A stretch of DNA of 64,000 nucleotides from the NCBI GenBank assembly GCA_963402885.1, contig OY727094.1, positions 33,048,501-33,112,500 on the forward strand. The letters run 5' to 3'. The position numbers and the translations under genes were made by a program. The notes beneath the pieces were generated by a model. It worked only from the letters and a program-made list of their open reading frames with translations, searched no databases and was not told the origin of the DNA. Within the stretch, counting starts at the first letter, position 1. Every line of letters starts with the position of its first letter. This DNA is from Antedon bifida (lineage: Eukaryota > Echinodermata > Crinoidea > Comatulida > Antedonidae). Below are positions 11,128-22,562 of this stretch, in pieces.

Positions 11128-13105
11128 CTAACGATGATTAAATGTAATATTTCTTATTGAACACTTTTCAGACACGTGACGAATGTCGTCAGCTGATAGA
11201 TTGCAACCCATCATGGTAAGGTACCTCAGCTCAGGACACATAATGAGAAATGAAGACAATGTATTAACATCAATGTTGTGAAGTTTACTACGATAGATAG
11301 TGAGAGTACGTAATGCTAATTGAACTTGTTTGAGAGAACATTCTGATACAAAGTCATTAAATACATCACGTGATAGATTGTGAATCCCAACATAGTCATA
11401 TTTATCTTGAATGCCTAAAATGTGTGCAATAACTCTTCCCTTTCGCTCCAATGCCATCTTACTACAAAAGTCACTGACACTATACCAATCATATTGCATA
11501 CAATACAATTGCATAATTAGACGTATGAAATGCCCGTCACATTGTACACCTGGACTAATGTAATCAATAAACATTCTTATGGAGGTAGATATATCATCCA
11601 AATGATTATTTATTTCTAAATCTTTGCTTGTCATGTGATTAATTAATTCATTTACCACATCATCTTTATGTTCTTTTTTAACAAAGTTTAAATATCTCAA
11701 CAGATAGCGATATGTTGACAAACTATTTATAACCCAGTGCTTGAGGAAACCGCCAGCTTTATCACCAAGGAAACCAATTGCAAACTCTCTCGCTCTGTAT
11801 AAATGCTCACTCTCTCGTATCACCTTCCACTCATCATCATCCAATGGTGTAAGTAATGTTTGTACATCTAAGCACTCATTCTCCGTACCTTCACTTTCAC
11901 ATAATTTGCACAAGTAAAATCCCACCAATGACTCTACTATCAATTTGTGAGGAGGCATAAAAATGATTTCAAAATTCGATTTTAAAATCGGTGTGTCTTC
12001 GTAAACAAATCCAAGTTTCACGGACATATCAACCAAATCTTTAGTCGTATGTTTATCATTCAAATCTTTCATGTTTATTGAAAGTTGATTTACTTTCAAG
12101 TTATCATACATACATTTTCCCAACAAAATCATAGCATTTACGTATTTTGCTGGTGTGTCTTCAAATTTAGAAAGCTTTGCGAATTGTTTTTGTTTGTTGA
12201 ACTGATTTAAAATATTACGAAATATTTCTTTAAAAAGTTCAGCTTTATCTTTAGGAAGGCTTTGGCTGTCTTGCCATAGCAAACAGATTGAAAAAAGCAG
12301 CATGGGATTTTTGCACATTGAATATACGTCTTCATGTTTACGTTTTCGCGAATACCTATCGCCTATGAAAATATCTAATTCCTTTCTAAGGGACTTTCCC
12401 AATTCTGGTTTTTCAAAATACTCAAAATGTTTGTCAATGTACTTTCCTATGCTCTTGTTATTAAATCCCTTAACCCTTACATGTACGTTACTCTCTTTTA
12501 CGAATTCATCTATGCTTTCTGATCGTGAAGTAAGTATCACGGTACTTTCTTCTAGGTTGTTCTTTTTGAACAGACTAATTACGCTTGGATTATTAAATCT
12601 CAATTCGTCTAACCCATCTAGTAGCAGTACAACTTTATCGTCATGTTTGTTTATGAATTTCTTAATTAACCGTGGATCATCTGGGAGATCTGTTTTTAAA
12701 TTAAAATCTTCCATATCCAGTTGCTTTACAATGAGATCGGAAATGTTATCATCTTTGTCTAAATCCCGTACACTTAAAAGAAATACAATTTTACCTTCAA
12801 ATGATTTAATTGATTGAGTAGCCGTAGCCCAGTTGTATGATAAATGCCTTAATAAGGTAGTTTTACCTATCCCACCCTCTCCATCAATAAGAGCTCTACA
12901 TCCAGGTTTGGAACTGATGACATCTACCACTTCTGTTAATGTTGTTGGTTTGCAGCCTTCATTCTTGTCACCTTCTTTCAGTAGTTCCAAATCAGTAAAC
13001 ATCTGTGAAATGTCAACATTGTATCTATCACGCATTGTTGCTGGTGTAAATCTACTGGCCTACACAATTTCTCTTGTCTTTGAAGCAGATATTCTTCAAT
13101 GTTGT
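11128..13105 (-). pseudogene. NLR-type NACHT exon, unit 1 (4-bp deletion near its start)
   Basis: Last exon of the unit 1 NLR gene. NACHT proteins are cytosolic STAND ATPases of innate immunity. Residues count from the ATG at 13035: Walker A GEGGIGKTTL near 52-61, Walker B VVLLLDGLDEL near 135-145, sensor-like VILTSRSE near 166-173. A helical middle follows, with one LRR-like segment at the end (CPELRYLTMMGCNLSADDIR) before the stop at 11128. The acceptor is CATCTAG at 13106-13112. The 12 codons after it read in frame (D-N-IEEYLLQRQEKLC), then a 4-bp deletion relative to unit 2 (TCAG missing near 13065) shifts the frame to an early stop. The remaining 635 codons are open, so it could be a very recent pseudogene, use a downstream start, or reflect an assembly error. 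Confidence 0.8.
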
Positions 13106-15139
13106 CTAGATGCGAAGAAAAATGACAAAAACAATATTTAGTAAAATAAATTTATTTTATTTAATAATGGCATTGTAATTTCTAGTACTGTAATACAATA
13201 AGTAGTGCTGTGGCCGCGCCGAAGTAGTAAACCAAATAAATAATATAGAGACAAACATAATTTATTATCAATCAGAAAGAAAACTCTGTTAAACGACTGG
13301 TGGTCGCCAGCAAATTAATCGTAACAACCGTTTAATGTAGAGCAATCCACTGCTTATGGTAAAACCATATCAATCATTGATGCTGATGGCCGCTTTTAGG
13401 AAGAAAGCAAGGCGGTCGCTTTTTTTTAAACGAAGGTTCAATTTTGTAAAAAATATAATAATTCTATGCTGATCGTTGATAGTAAAACTACATTAGCGTG
13501 AGGCAATTTCGTTACTCCATTAACTTTTGACTGTTCTACATAAGCTGTGTGTGTTTCTACTAGCTGGAAGTTTTACTAAAGCTGATTTTTCTAGATTCAC
13601 TGTTTACGAAATTAGCGTTGTAACACGCATATATTCATTTTTTGGTAGGTGAAATAAAAAAGGAGTTTTACAGTAGTATAACAAAATAAAGATTTTTCAG
13701 GCATCTCAGTACAACTTTTGTTCTTAATACGAAAGCAATAACAAATAATAAAAAAAATAATATAAATTGCGTTCAAAGTGATAGTTTTGACATTTACTTT
13801 AATAGGAAAAGTTACAAATCTAATTAAATTTGCTTTTATTCAAAATTGAAATATTGCACGCGTGTACGAATTAATTGAATTAAAAACCTTGTCATTTATC
13901 CTAAATTAAAATTAGCTGGTAATTATCGTGGAGCTGCTGTTGTATAAACACACGTTTGCAATATTAAATATAATTTATTTTACATATTCTATTCGTTGGT
14001 CTTTCGTGAAAAGAGTTATGATACACGACCCAGGTTGTGACGTGTTGTTTTTTTATAATACCATGCATGTATGTTACTAGGTTAAAAGGCTATTTGTTAC
14101 GTAAGATGTTTATGATTGAAATTGAATTCACAATTCTCTACGTCATAATCACATTTATTTATGATTATCCTCAATTTTATGCCAAATGGCATGATACAAT
14201 GTGCATTTATAGGCCTTAATTAACGCTGTATCCATGAAAATCAAAGGGATTATAGAGGGCGGCATACATAATATATCATTAATCAGAACGAAACTTTAAA
14301 CAATGTTATATATTTGAACTAAGATGATTGTAACTACAGTACAGTACATGTAATATTACGGTGAATTACTATTTTTTAATTTGATTACAAAATCTCATTA
14401 ATTGTTTTATGAAGACATTTTATTTTCAAATTAATTATGATTTTATAATGAGCAAGACGATGTGATTTTATTATTCATTCAATCTTTTATCTCGGAATCT
14501 CTGGTCCATAGAAAGTAAAATTAAATATAAATGATTACATAAATTATTACTGCTCATCTCATGTTTTTAATGCATTAAGAATTTTTGATTGTTATAGAAA
14601 TGTAGTATGAGGCCATTATTCACTTTTAGATTTTCCCTTGTATATTATTGTTGTTTATTTTTTCGCCAGATCAGAAACTTTAATCACACTTTATGGTTAA
14701 TGAAGTTATTGTTGCAACATTCGTTTTTTCATTGAATTGTAGTATAGGCGGAATTATAGAGGGCGGCAAACACAATGTTTAATCCATCGGAAATAATAAA
14801 ACGTCCTCTGAAAATCTTAAAAACTTTTAAGTAGACCTATTTTTATTTTAATTCAGTAAACAAACTTTGCAATGCGGATTAGAATTAAGCTTATTGGATC
14901 CCAAAGAATAATGATATGTGTAATATGAGTCTTACTTTTTATGATGTTAACAACATTTCGTTTTTAAAACAATGAATCTTCCTAATTATTATATCGTTCT
15001 ACACGTGGTTAGGATTGGAATTAAACATCAAAAAGGATTTTGTTTAATTATTATTATTCTGAAAGCAACTAAACTGTTTTTTGATTTAACCTCTTTTCGA
15101 ATTCCTTGTTTTAAATTATACAGTACATTAGTACCTCAC
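13106..15139 (-). other. Intron between cassette exon and NACHT exon, unit 1
   Basis: About 2 kb with no supported coding sequence. It holds three dispersed copies of a short motif family (TTATAGAGGGCGGCAWACA, then an ATCATTAATCAGAAC-like tail) near 13252, 14251 and 14752. A decayed third cassette-exon relative sits at about 15065-15123 and lacks both splice sites. Confidence 0.5.
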
Positions 15140-15202
15140 CTGTTTCTGATTTACCTTCTTTTCGCATTCCTTGTTCTTCATTACTACTGGTTGCCACTTG
15201 CC
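15140..15202 (-). CDS. NLR cassette exon b, unit 1 (63 bp, in frame)
   Basis: A 63-base segment between an AAAACAG acceptor and a GTGAGG donor. Taking one base from the preceding exon it reads GQVATSSNEEQGMRKEGKSE then T, fully open, and hands one base to the next exon. It is therefore phase 1 on both sides and can be kept or skipped. It would add a hydrophilic 21-residue linker between the death-effector-like and NACHT parts. It is a diverged tandem copy of 15314-15376. Confidence 0.6.
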
Positions 15203-15313
15203 CTGTTTTAATAATAGAATAATAATAATAAGAAAAAAAAAATGAAATACTTATTCTACCTAAAAAACTACCGATTGAGAGCAAAATTATACGGTACATT
15301 ATTAGTAACTAAT

Positions 15314-15376
15314 CTGTTTCTGATTTAAATCTTTTTCGCATTCCTTGTTCTTCATTACTACTGGTTGCCACTTGCC
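15314..15376 (-). pseudogene. NLR cassette exon a, unit 1 (donor lost)
   Basis: Same 63-base module as the neighbouring cassette, with a TAAATAG acceptor and an open phase-1 frame. The donor reads CAG-ATTAGT where unit 2 has CAG-GTTAGT, a single G to A change that should prevent use. The exon body is otherwise close to the unit 2 copy. Confidence 0.6.
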
Positions 15377-15643
15377 CTATTTAATAAATGACAGGACAAA
15401 ACCTGAATTTAGGCTACAATGATATTCTATACCGGTATGCTTCTTTAAAAATATCATTTATTACATTAATTCAACACAAATATTTTTCATTGTATATACA
15501 AAATAATAATAATTAACATAACAAAACAACTGCAATGTATTAACATGCACCTTCAGTCGGCGGACATGGATTTAATGTTGCCAGGCTGTTTTATATTTCT
15601 TTTTACCAAATTAATGTTTTTTACGCTTTTCTCACTAACATAC

Positions 15644-16144
15644 CTTCAGTCAGATGTGTTACTCTTGATTCCAATCCAACTTGTCTTAAATTGTTAATAA
15701 ATTCTTCAATTTTTTCTTCACAGATTTTTTTTCTCTGTTCCAAATCCAGAATCATACTCCAAGCATCTTTATAATTCTTTAACGCACTACCATTGTACAA
15801 TGCATCTATTCTGTCCACATCAGCCTGTCTAAGTCCATTTCCGAAAGCTACAATTTGGAGTCGATATCGAGTGAACATAGTAATTTCTTGAACATCGAGA
15901 AAAGAATGTTTGAGACGATCTATGACACCAAACTGTTCAGTTACTTTTATTGTCTCGTATAACAATATACGATTGTCTGAACTTAAACGTCCATTTGCCC
16001 TTAATTCCTGTAGTAAGTGTATTGTGTTGGTGGCGCTGTCTATGTTCGATGCTGCAATCAAATCTTTGTACAAAACTTTCAGCTTTGTGACGAGATTACG
16101 TTCATCATACCAAGTTGAAACATTTACTAAATCTAGATCAAAAT
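15644..16144 (-). CDS. Death-effector-like exon of the NLR gene, unit 1
   Basis: A 501-base exon, phase 1 at both ends, with acceptor CATTTTATAG and donor GTATGT. It encodes 167 residues. The first half (LVTKLKVLYKDLI, then TIHLLQELRANGRLSSDN and RILLYETIKVTEQFG) has the helix pattern of a death effector domain, including the LL..L...G.LS..N signature. The second half (RLQIVAFGNGLRQADVDRID, then DAWSMILDLEQRK and IEEFINNLRQVGLESRV) may be a second death-fold domain. Such domains recruit caspases or adaptors by homotypic contact. Spliced to the start exon it begins M-A-T-D-FDLDLVNV. Open frames of 182 codons run through the exon into the introns in both units, so the true edges come from the splice sites. 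The assignment to DED, as opposed to CARD or DEATH, is by eye. Confidence 0.72.
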
Positions 16145-16331
16145 CTATAAAATGGTGAAAACAGAACAATATTAAAAATGTGTATTATTATTTAATGCAA
16201 CACTAGGATTACTGTATATAATCATGTAGGCCTAAAGCGGACCGATCTTTTTTTATGTCGGTACTTATTATACTAATATATGTTTATAATTTTGTATTAA
16301 GTCTTTATGAGTAAATACATTATCAGTGTAC

Positions 16332-16364
16332 CTGTTGCCATTTTTCAAATTTCTGTCTTCATTC
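16332..16364 (-). CDS. Start exon of the NLR gene, unit 1
   Basis: A 33-base exon with acceptor ATTTTTCAG and donor GTACAC. AAAATGG provides the start at 16341..16339, and ATGGCAACA plus G is the coding part. Splicing to 16144 gives GAT and an open frame. The acceptor shows that at least one noncoding exon lies upstream (higher coordinates), which I did not locate. Confidence 0.6.
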
Positions 16365-16990
16365 CTGAAAAATAAGTGTTAAATCGGATCATATTCGCAA
16401 ATATATCTACTTCCGATAGGCTGATGTATACTTATGACGTGATGATCGTTTCATACTAAGTTCAATGTAACGATAAGATCAATGATTGAACTGTCTGTAG
16501 TTTGTTTATAGTCAATAAGTGTGGAGCATCCCAGCAATTTATATAATGTTCTTTATGTCTTGCTACCCGTGCGTACTTCAGGATTGGACAGGACAGGTTG
16601 GGCATCAGTGACAAACTGAACACAAAGTAAACTTCACACATTAATGGAATATTAGTCAAAATTAAACGAATTTACTGTATTACACTATAGCATAGTTAAA
16701 ATATAAAAACTGAAAGATGTATGTATCTGATTTGTTTATTGTGATGGCCACATTCTGAATTGAGAGATGAGAAAAATGTGTGCTTGTTTTTTTATAGGGT
16801 GTACAGATACGTTTAATTGACAGGAACATGTCATTTTCGATCCACAACCACACACTCGCTCCCTCCCATTAAACGTAAAAATAACTATAGTAAGCCTATA
16901 AATGGGGTCCGAGTAAATTTAATATTATTGTAGTTGGCGGTGTTAGTATTGCGCAGAACGCAAGAGGAGTGAACACCCGCTACATTTATG

Positions 16991-17105
16991 ATTATGATCA
17001 GGTTCGGCAATCACCCGAGGATTATGATCAGGTTCGGCAATCACCCGAGGATTATGATCAGGTTCGGCAATCACCCGAGGATTATGATCAGGTTCGGCAA
17101 TCACT
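16991..17105. repeat. 30-bp minisatellite, 4 copies (unit 1)
   Basis: The unit is ATTATGATCAGGTTCGGCAA followed by TCACCCGAGG, near-perfect. Unit 2 has about 22 copies at the same place (39829-40478). Confidence 0.95.
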
Positions 17106-17864
17106 GGCAAAATGAGATTGAATGTTAACCTTGTATAGAACCGTACTTAAATATAAAAAACATACATAAGTATTATAATTATCTTATAATATGATACATT
17201 GTTTGTTGTGATGGCATTCTTTTGTTGCTCAGAGAAACTCGCTGTTTGTTGACGATTATGTGTGGTACACAGGATAGTACGTTCAGTGATATTAACAAGA
17301 TACCACAATCCACACTCTACTCCAAATAACAATGGAAGCATATTATCGGAATTATGCCTTTATTCTCATATTATTGTTTTGCAAATAAATTAAACTATAT
17401 TAATGAAATATTGTAAACTTACAAATTGGCTTAAGACTGGACTGTAACTGGATCTCGTATCTGGACTATCAATATACCGATACAGTAAAATGTGACGATT
17501 TATAGCAGCAACTGCACCACTCCCTTTGACGTCAACTACTGTGTAATTATGATTCATAATCCACGTACATGTATGCTATATTGACTTTGTGTGTGACGTC
17601 ACAAAAGCTATTCCATGGTCCAACTGTCTTTCTGTTGAAACACAATGTACACGAATATATCGTCGTCGTACGACGTCTATAATTATTCCATTCAAAAATC
17701 CCTAGAAAGCATTTTTAGAAAATTACCTAGACTCTTTTTGAATAATATTTAAAAACTGCAGATTATTTTAGTATATATTATATTCATGGTATTTTTTATT
17801 TGCAAAAACATTAAAATACAGTGGCAGCCAAAAGCTGAAATAAGTATCTTTTACAAATTACAAT

Positions 17865-18062
17865 TAAAGATTAGTAAATAAACAGCAATACATTATATGG
17901 TACTTACTAAAACTAAAACTTGTAATATTAAAAAGGGCAATTTGTGATTGCAGATAATAATTACGATTAAAGATTAGTAAATTAACAACAGCAATACAAT
18001 GGTACTTACTAAAACTAAAACTTGTAATATTCAAAGGGCAATTTAATTGTGATTGCAGATAA
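17865..18062. repeat. Tandem repeat of about 100 bp, 2 copies (unit 1)
   Basis: Each copy holds TTAAAGATTAGTAAAT, a CAGCAATACA block, TACTAAAACTAAAACTTGTA and GGGCAATTTGTGATTGCAG. Unit 2 has about four copies at 41140-41500. Confidence 0.7.
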
Positions 18063-18402
18063 TAATTGTTCTGATATGCATTGTACCAACACACATTTAT
18101 ACAAATGTGTAAATTGCAAAAGAACTATCAATATTCATTTCAATATTCCAATATTCATTTCGTAGCAACAATTAATGCGCGCCACTCTCTTTGAGGTCAA
18201 CTTTAATATCACGATCACATGTCGCTATTGACTTTGGCCGTGACGTCACAAAAGCTGTTCCACAGTCTGGTGCAGGTCTTTCTGTATACTTATTCACTCA
18301 AAATTCTACAGAAACTATTTTAGAAAAATACTTACAATTTCCTTCTAAAATGATATGGTTTTATCGAATATCGATTTAAATAATATCAATACCTATAATA
18401 AT

Positions 18403-18767
18403 ACCTTTGCAACAAAATCATAAGAAATAAGGCTATGAAAATATGCGACGACTCAAACCACCCTTTAAATAAACATTATGTTAAAATGAGATCAAAAAGA
18501 CTAAATGTGCTGAGATCGTGCAATAGCAGGGTTATGCGATATTTTAATTCTTTTGTTCCGTATTCTATTAGACTGTTAAATGATTTTGCATAATTTTTGA
18601 AATTTTTGATGTATTGCAGCTTTTTATTTTTTATTTTTTATTAAATATTGTAATTAATTATTTTTTATATGAAACGTTTTTATATATTTTTGTACAATTT
18701 TGTGAAAAGCACTCAAAATATTTTCCCATGTGGACGAAATAAAGTTAAAGTTAAAGTTAAAGTTAAT
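18403..18767 (+). mobile_element. LINE 3' fragment specific to unit 1
   Basis: Inserted between CCTATAATAATA and TAATAGAC. Unit 2 reads straight through at about 43180. Bases about 18450-18592 encode SNHPLNKHYVKMRSKRLNVL, then NSFVPYSIRLLND and a stop, the end of a CR1/Daphne-like reverse transcriptase protein. The 3' end carries AATAAA and an (AAAGTT)n tail of four units. It is strongly 5' truncated. Confidence 0.75.
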
Positions 18768-18895
18768 AGACTTTTTGAAAAAAGTTGGTGCCTATCGTTG
18801 AGTTTATTAAAACACACACTTAAAATGATTGTTATAGTCTTTTTTTGTTATCACTAAAACTGGGTTGGTTTCTGATTTTGGGGTTAATGGTTCTT

Positions 18896-18922
18896 CCATG
18901 GAGAAATAAGATTTCTCCATGG
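18896..18922. repeat. Short perfect hairpin
   Basis: CCATGGAGAAAT, a 3-base AAG loop, then ATTTCTCCATGG. Conserved in unit 2 at 43312-43338. No function can be assigned. Confidence 0.6.
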
Positions 18923-19029
18923 TTCTTCCATGTTCGGCTTTCTGTTTTCGCCGCCCGAGTCAAATATACTTTTTTACTTGTTTTTTTTAGTACACAATAT
19001 GTACGGAACAAATTTTATTTATTTGACAT

Positions 19030-19370
19030 ATTATTATAAAGTGCTATAACTTAAACAGACACACTCTGTGTAGGCGCGGATGCTGAAACCTCTGAACATT
19101 TCGTCATGTCAAAGGTCAAATGAACAACAATAATGTACGGTTTTGATTAAAGCATACAACAACTTAATGTGCACTATCAACATAAATATGTATATCTTTA
19201 GAATGAGTGACTAACAAAGAGACTACTGTGGTAGTCGTCGAGTGCAGCTTGTTGCAATACCTTGCATTTCGACTGTTACAACATTCTACGCAGATTTTAA
19301 AACAGGAAACATTGATCAATTTACTAATTATTGCTGAAAACATCTATCTATATATTAGGTAAAAATGATG
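19030..19370. other. Gene-free spacer
   Basis: Conserved between units 1 and 2 (43715-44080) with small indels. I see no coding frame, RNA gene or mobile element in it. Confidence 0.4.
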
Positions 19371-19416
19371 AATTTCGATTCTCTAACATTTCGATTTAAA
19401 AACTACATTGTAAAAT

Positions 19417-19502
19417 GATGATGATGATGATGACGATGATGATAATGATGATGATGATGATGATGATGATAATGACGATGATAATGATGATGATGATGAT
19501 GC
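19417..19502. repeat. ATG/GAT microsatellite
   Basis: Imperfect (GAT)n with GAC and AAT interruptions. The matching tract in unit 2 is at 44137-44232. Confidence 0.9.
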
Positions 19503-19519
19503 ACATGTATCAACAATGC

Positions 19520-20045
19520 ATAATTTGTGTTTCACCGAATAAGGAGTGACGACGAGATTGCGAAGTAAAGAGTGGCTGCACTGACGTCGTCACATTAGGT
19601 TTTTTAGAAACTTCAGTAAATGAAGGACCTTTAAACACATGATTTGTAGCAGTTGTACAGTGTATTATTTTGATATTAACGTTTTTATTGAAGTCAAATA
19701 TGATCTATGATTGCAATCTGTATCATAGTCTACATTGTATTCGCTGTGTAATCGTATTGAGTTGTTTTTCTTCTCGTTATACGTCACAATGGGTTCTTGT
19801 TACTAGCACGCTATAAGGAAGTTATCAAAACGATCTTTTTTCCGACCTCTTTCCTTATAAATCTAAACTGGCAGAATGTTGTCTTTTTGGTGAAGGAAAT
19901 AAAACTAATATTTAAAAGAAAAATGAAACAAATTCCAAGACCAGATCTTCAGATTATTATTACATCACGCATAGAGGCCTATCATAACATAAGGAAGTTA
20001 AGCACAATATTATCTTATAGCCATCTTGTTTATAATAGATAACAT
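19520..20045. repeat. Decayed first copy of an internal duplication (block X1)
   Basis: This block is a diverged paralogue of 21450-21840: GAGATTGCGAAGTA, CACATTAGGTTTTTTAGAAA, GAAGGACCTTTAAACACATG, TACGTCACAATGGGTTCTTG, GGCAGAATGTTGTCTTT. The small coding frame seen at 21375-21686 is interrupted here. An 81-codon plus-strand frame (19797-20042) survives in both units, but I have no reason to call it a gene. Confidence 0.55.
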
Positions 20046-20138
20046 TTCTCAACTTATTTGTTTCTGATGTACTTGTTTACAACAGTGTTTATAAGAATAA
20101 ATGTGCAATAAAATATTCTATTTATCAATATTTTCCTA

Positions 20139-20280
20139 AAGCTCTGTCCACACTATCAAACTAGTTTGACAAAAAAATGGTGATGTGCCCAAATATGGTA
20201 GTGATATGACATCATCGTGTCCATAATATGGGCACATCACATTTGTTGTCACATACAATTTGATAGTGTAGACAGAGCTT
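20139..20280. mobile_element. 142-bp palindromic MITE
   Basis: The terminal inverted repeats are nearly the whole element: AAGCTCTGTCCACACTATCA at one end matches the complement of TGATAGTGTAGACAGAGCTT at the other, and GTGATGTGCCCAAATATGG pairs with CCATAATATGGGCACATCAC. There is no coding capacity. Flanks CCT and AAG allow a TA or TAA target duplication. Copies: 44864-45004 and a half copy at 173-224. The transposase family is not identified. Confidence 0.8.
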
Positions 20281-20818
20281 AAGAAGCAGAGCATTACAAA
20301 CTACTGAGGATCAATGATGTTTCATGTCTGAATCCACCTCTTTGTTTACCTCACAATTGTTTTTGCAAATAACGTTACACAGTATCGATGGAATAGAAAA
20401 AAGAACCAAACATCTATCCCATTAGTTTACAATGTCTTATTCTGACGTCATTACTATTCCCGTAAGCGGTATTGACGTAACGTTTTGCTTCCCCACAGTG
20501 TTGTCTGCCTCTAAGCGAGGTACAAATTGTTTCCTATACATTAGAAAGGCATTCTGTATAACAGACTTAGTATTTTGCGGCATACATACCTTAAACCTTT
20601 AAGTAGAACATTTATTTTGCAGTCGCTTCATTTTTCAAACTTGGGGCAATTCATTCAGCATTCGAAGAATGGGAAAAAATGAAAATAAAGACATATATAA
20701 TAATATTACTCATGCATCATAAAGGCCAATTTACACAGAAGGTAACGATACTGAAAATATAGAATCTATGTTATTCCGTATGACCGTTTACACACAACGC
20801 GGAGCGGACGGACGGTTT

Positions 20819-20970
20819 CCGCTCATGATAGATACAGATTCTACGTGGGACAAGCTACCCGGTATTCCACTCAGGATAGATACTGACTCTACGTGGGACA
20901 ATCTACGCGGTATTCCGCTCAGGATAAATACAGATTCTACGTGGGACAAGCTACGCGGTATTCCGCTTAC
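20819..20970. repeat. 48-bp minisatellite, 3 copies (unit 1)
   Basis: The unit starts CCGCTCAGGATAGATACAGA, then TTCTACGTGGGACAAGCTAC and GCGGTATT. Unit 2 has about 11 copies at 45543-46077. The 16-codon period keeps several frames open. Confidence 0.9.
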
Positions 20971-21374
20971 CGTCTGTGTTGGCCTTTATTGTTTTGTCAA
21001 TACACATTACTCTTGTCGATTGGCGTGCCATACATTACCCATGTAGAGAATGCACGTTGGAGAAAATAGTAATCCAAGTTCTCAAGTTCACTTTTATGTT
21101 CTTAATTGAATATATACTATGTATGTATGAACATTAATGTTTCTCGTTATGAGTAGGGATTTAGACAACATTTATGGGAAAACGTTGATATTATAGTAAA
21201 GTGTATTTTCGGTAAAATGGTGAATTTAATCTAATATTTCGATTAAACACTATTACATGATGACGCACGCGCACAAAATTTGTGTTTCCACGAAAAAAGA
21301 ATGTTTAAATAGAGGACGTCGATCTTGAATAAGGCAGGTCAAAGCTTGCGTCTACGTCCGTTTCCAGTGTAAAC

Positions 21375-21686
21375 ATGCAAAGCATTAAGATGAAACATCC
21401 ACGCCTTAATAACTTAGATTTGAACATTAGTAGGCCTACAGAGCTTGATGATTTCGATTTTGACGAGATTGCGAAAGTATTAAAAGAGTGCAGCACTGAC
21501 GTCACATTAGGTTTTAAAAACTTCAATAATGGAGGACCTTTTAAACACATGCATTTGTGGAAGTTGTATAAACATTGTTTTAATTGTGTTAATTATAATA
21601 ATATTAACGTTTTATTAAAGTCAAAATATTATATGAGATTTCAATCTGTATCATATTGTATTACTTCGCTGTGTAACCGTAATTGA
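21375..21686 (+). CDS. Hypothetical small protein (unit 1)
   Basis: 103 codons, acidic in the middle (RPTELDDFDFDEIAKVLKEC), then LGFKNFNNGGPFKHMHLWKL and a basic end. I do not recognise it. Unit 2 has the same sequence at 46504 but a one-base deletion stops it after 38 codons, and the older internal duplicate at 19520 is also broken. It may be a fragment of an old transposon gene or chance; a real gene is the less likely reading. Confidence 0.25.
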   Translation: MQSIKMKHPRLNNLDLNISRPTELDDFDFDEIAKVLKECSTDVTLGFKNFNNGGPFKHMHLWKLYKHCFNCVNYNNINVLLKSKYYMRFQSVSYCITSLCNRN

Positions 21687-21964
21687 GTTGTTTTTCTTCT
21701 CGTTATACGTCACAATGGGTTCTTGTTACCATCGCGCTATGAGGAAGTTATCAAAACCATCTCTTTTCCGATCTCTTTCTTTATAAACCAAAGCCGGCAG
21801 AATGTTGTCTTTCTGGTGAAGGAAATATATCTAATATTACCTATATTTGTCTATAAGAATCAATGTGCAATAATCATTACGGTATTCTATTTATCAATAT
21901 TTTCTAAGAAGCAAAACATACCGGGCCTGTAACTATGTTGAGGATCATGCGATGGTCATTGCAT

Positions 21965-22562
21965 TTTGGTTTACTCGCGCACAGTGATAATGAATAGGAT
22001 ACGATTAAAATCAGTGAGAAGCTTACCACTGTGCGCTACTATACCCATGTTAGTTGTACTCGCGCACAGTGATAATGAATAGGATACGATTAAAATCAGT
22101 GAGAAGCTTACCACTGTACGCTACAATACCCATGTTGGTTGTACTCGCGCACAGTGATAATGAATAGGATACGCTTAAAATCAGTGAGAAGCTTAACACT
22201 GTGCCCTATTATACCCATGTTGGTTGTACTCGCGCACAGTGATAATGAATAGGATACGATTAAAATCAGTGAGAAGCTTTACCACAGTGCGCTAATACCC
22301 ATGCTGGTTGTACTCGCGCACAGTGATAATGAATAGGATACGATTAAAATCAGTGAGAAGCTTATACCACTGTGCGCTACTATACCCATGTTGGTTGTAC
22401 TTGCGCACAGTGATAATGAATAGGATACGATTAAAATCAGTGAGAAGCTTACCACTGTGTGTTACTATACCCATTTTGGTTGGACTCGCGCACACGGATT
22501 AATGAATAGGATACGAATAAAATCAGTGAGAAGTTTAGCACTGTGCGCTAATTAATACCCAT
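21965..22562. repeat. 85-bp minisatellite with a hairpin in every unit (unit 1, 7 copies)
   Basis: Each copy contains GCGCACAGTG, about 45 bases, then CACTGTGCGC, which pair exactly in most copies. Starts at 21973 and 22058 give the 85-bp period. Open frames on both strands come from the repeat. The unit 2 array is at 47085-47680. Confidence 0.9.

Noticed and set aside
12302-13141. Plus-strand frames of 102-171 codons opposite the NACHT exon
   Set aside because: Shadows of the NACHT coding strand.
16991-17105. CRISPR-like array of regular repeats
   Set aside because: The repeats are contiguous with no unique spacers, and the genome is eukaryotic.
19797-20042. 81-codon plus-strand frame kept in both units
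   Set aside because: Its starts are non-ATG or poor, it lies in a decayed duplicate block and has no recognisable composition. Shared openness is explained by recent duplication.
21720-21795. Short ORF starting ATGGGTTCTTGTTAC near 21715
   Set aside because: It has only about 24 codons, and the older duplicate at 19790 has a stop at the sixth codon.
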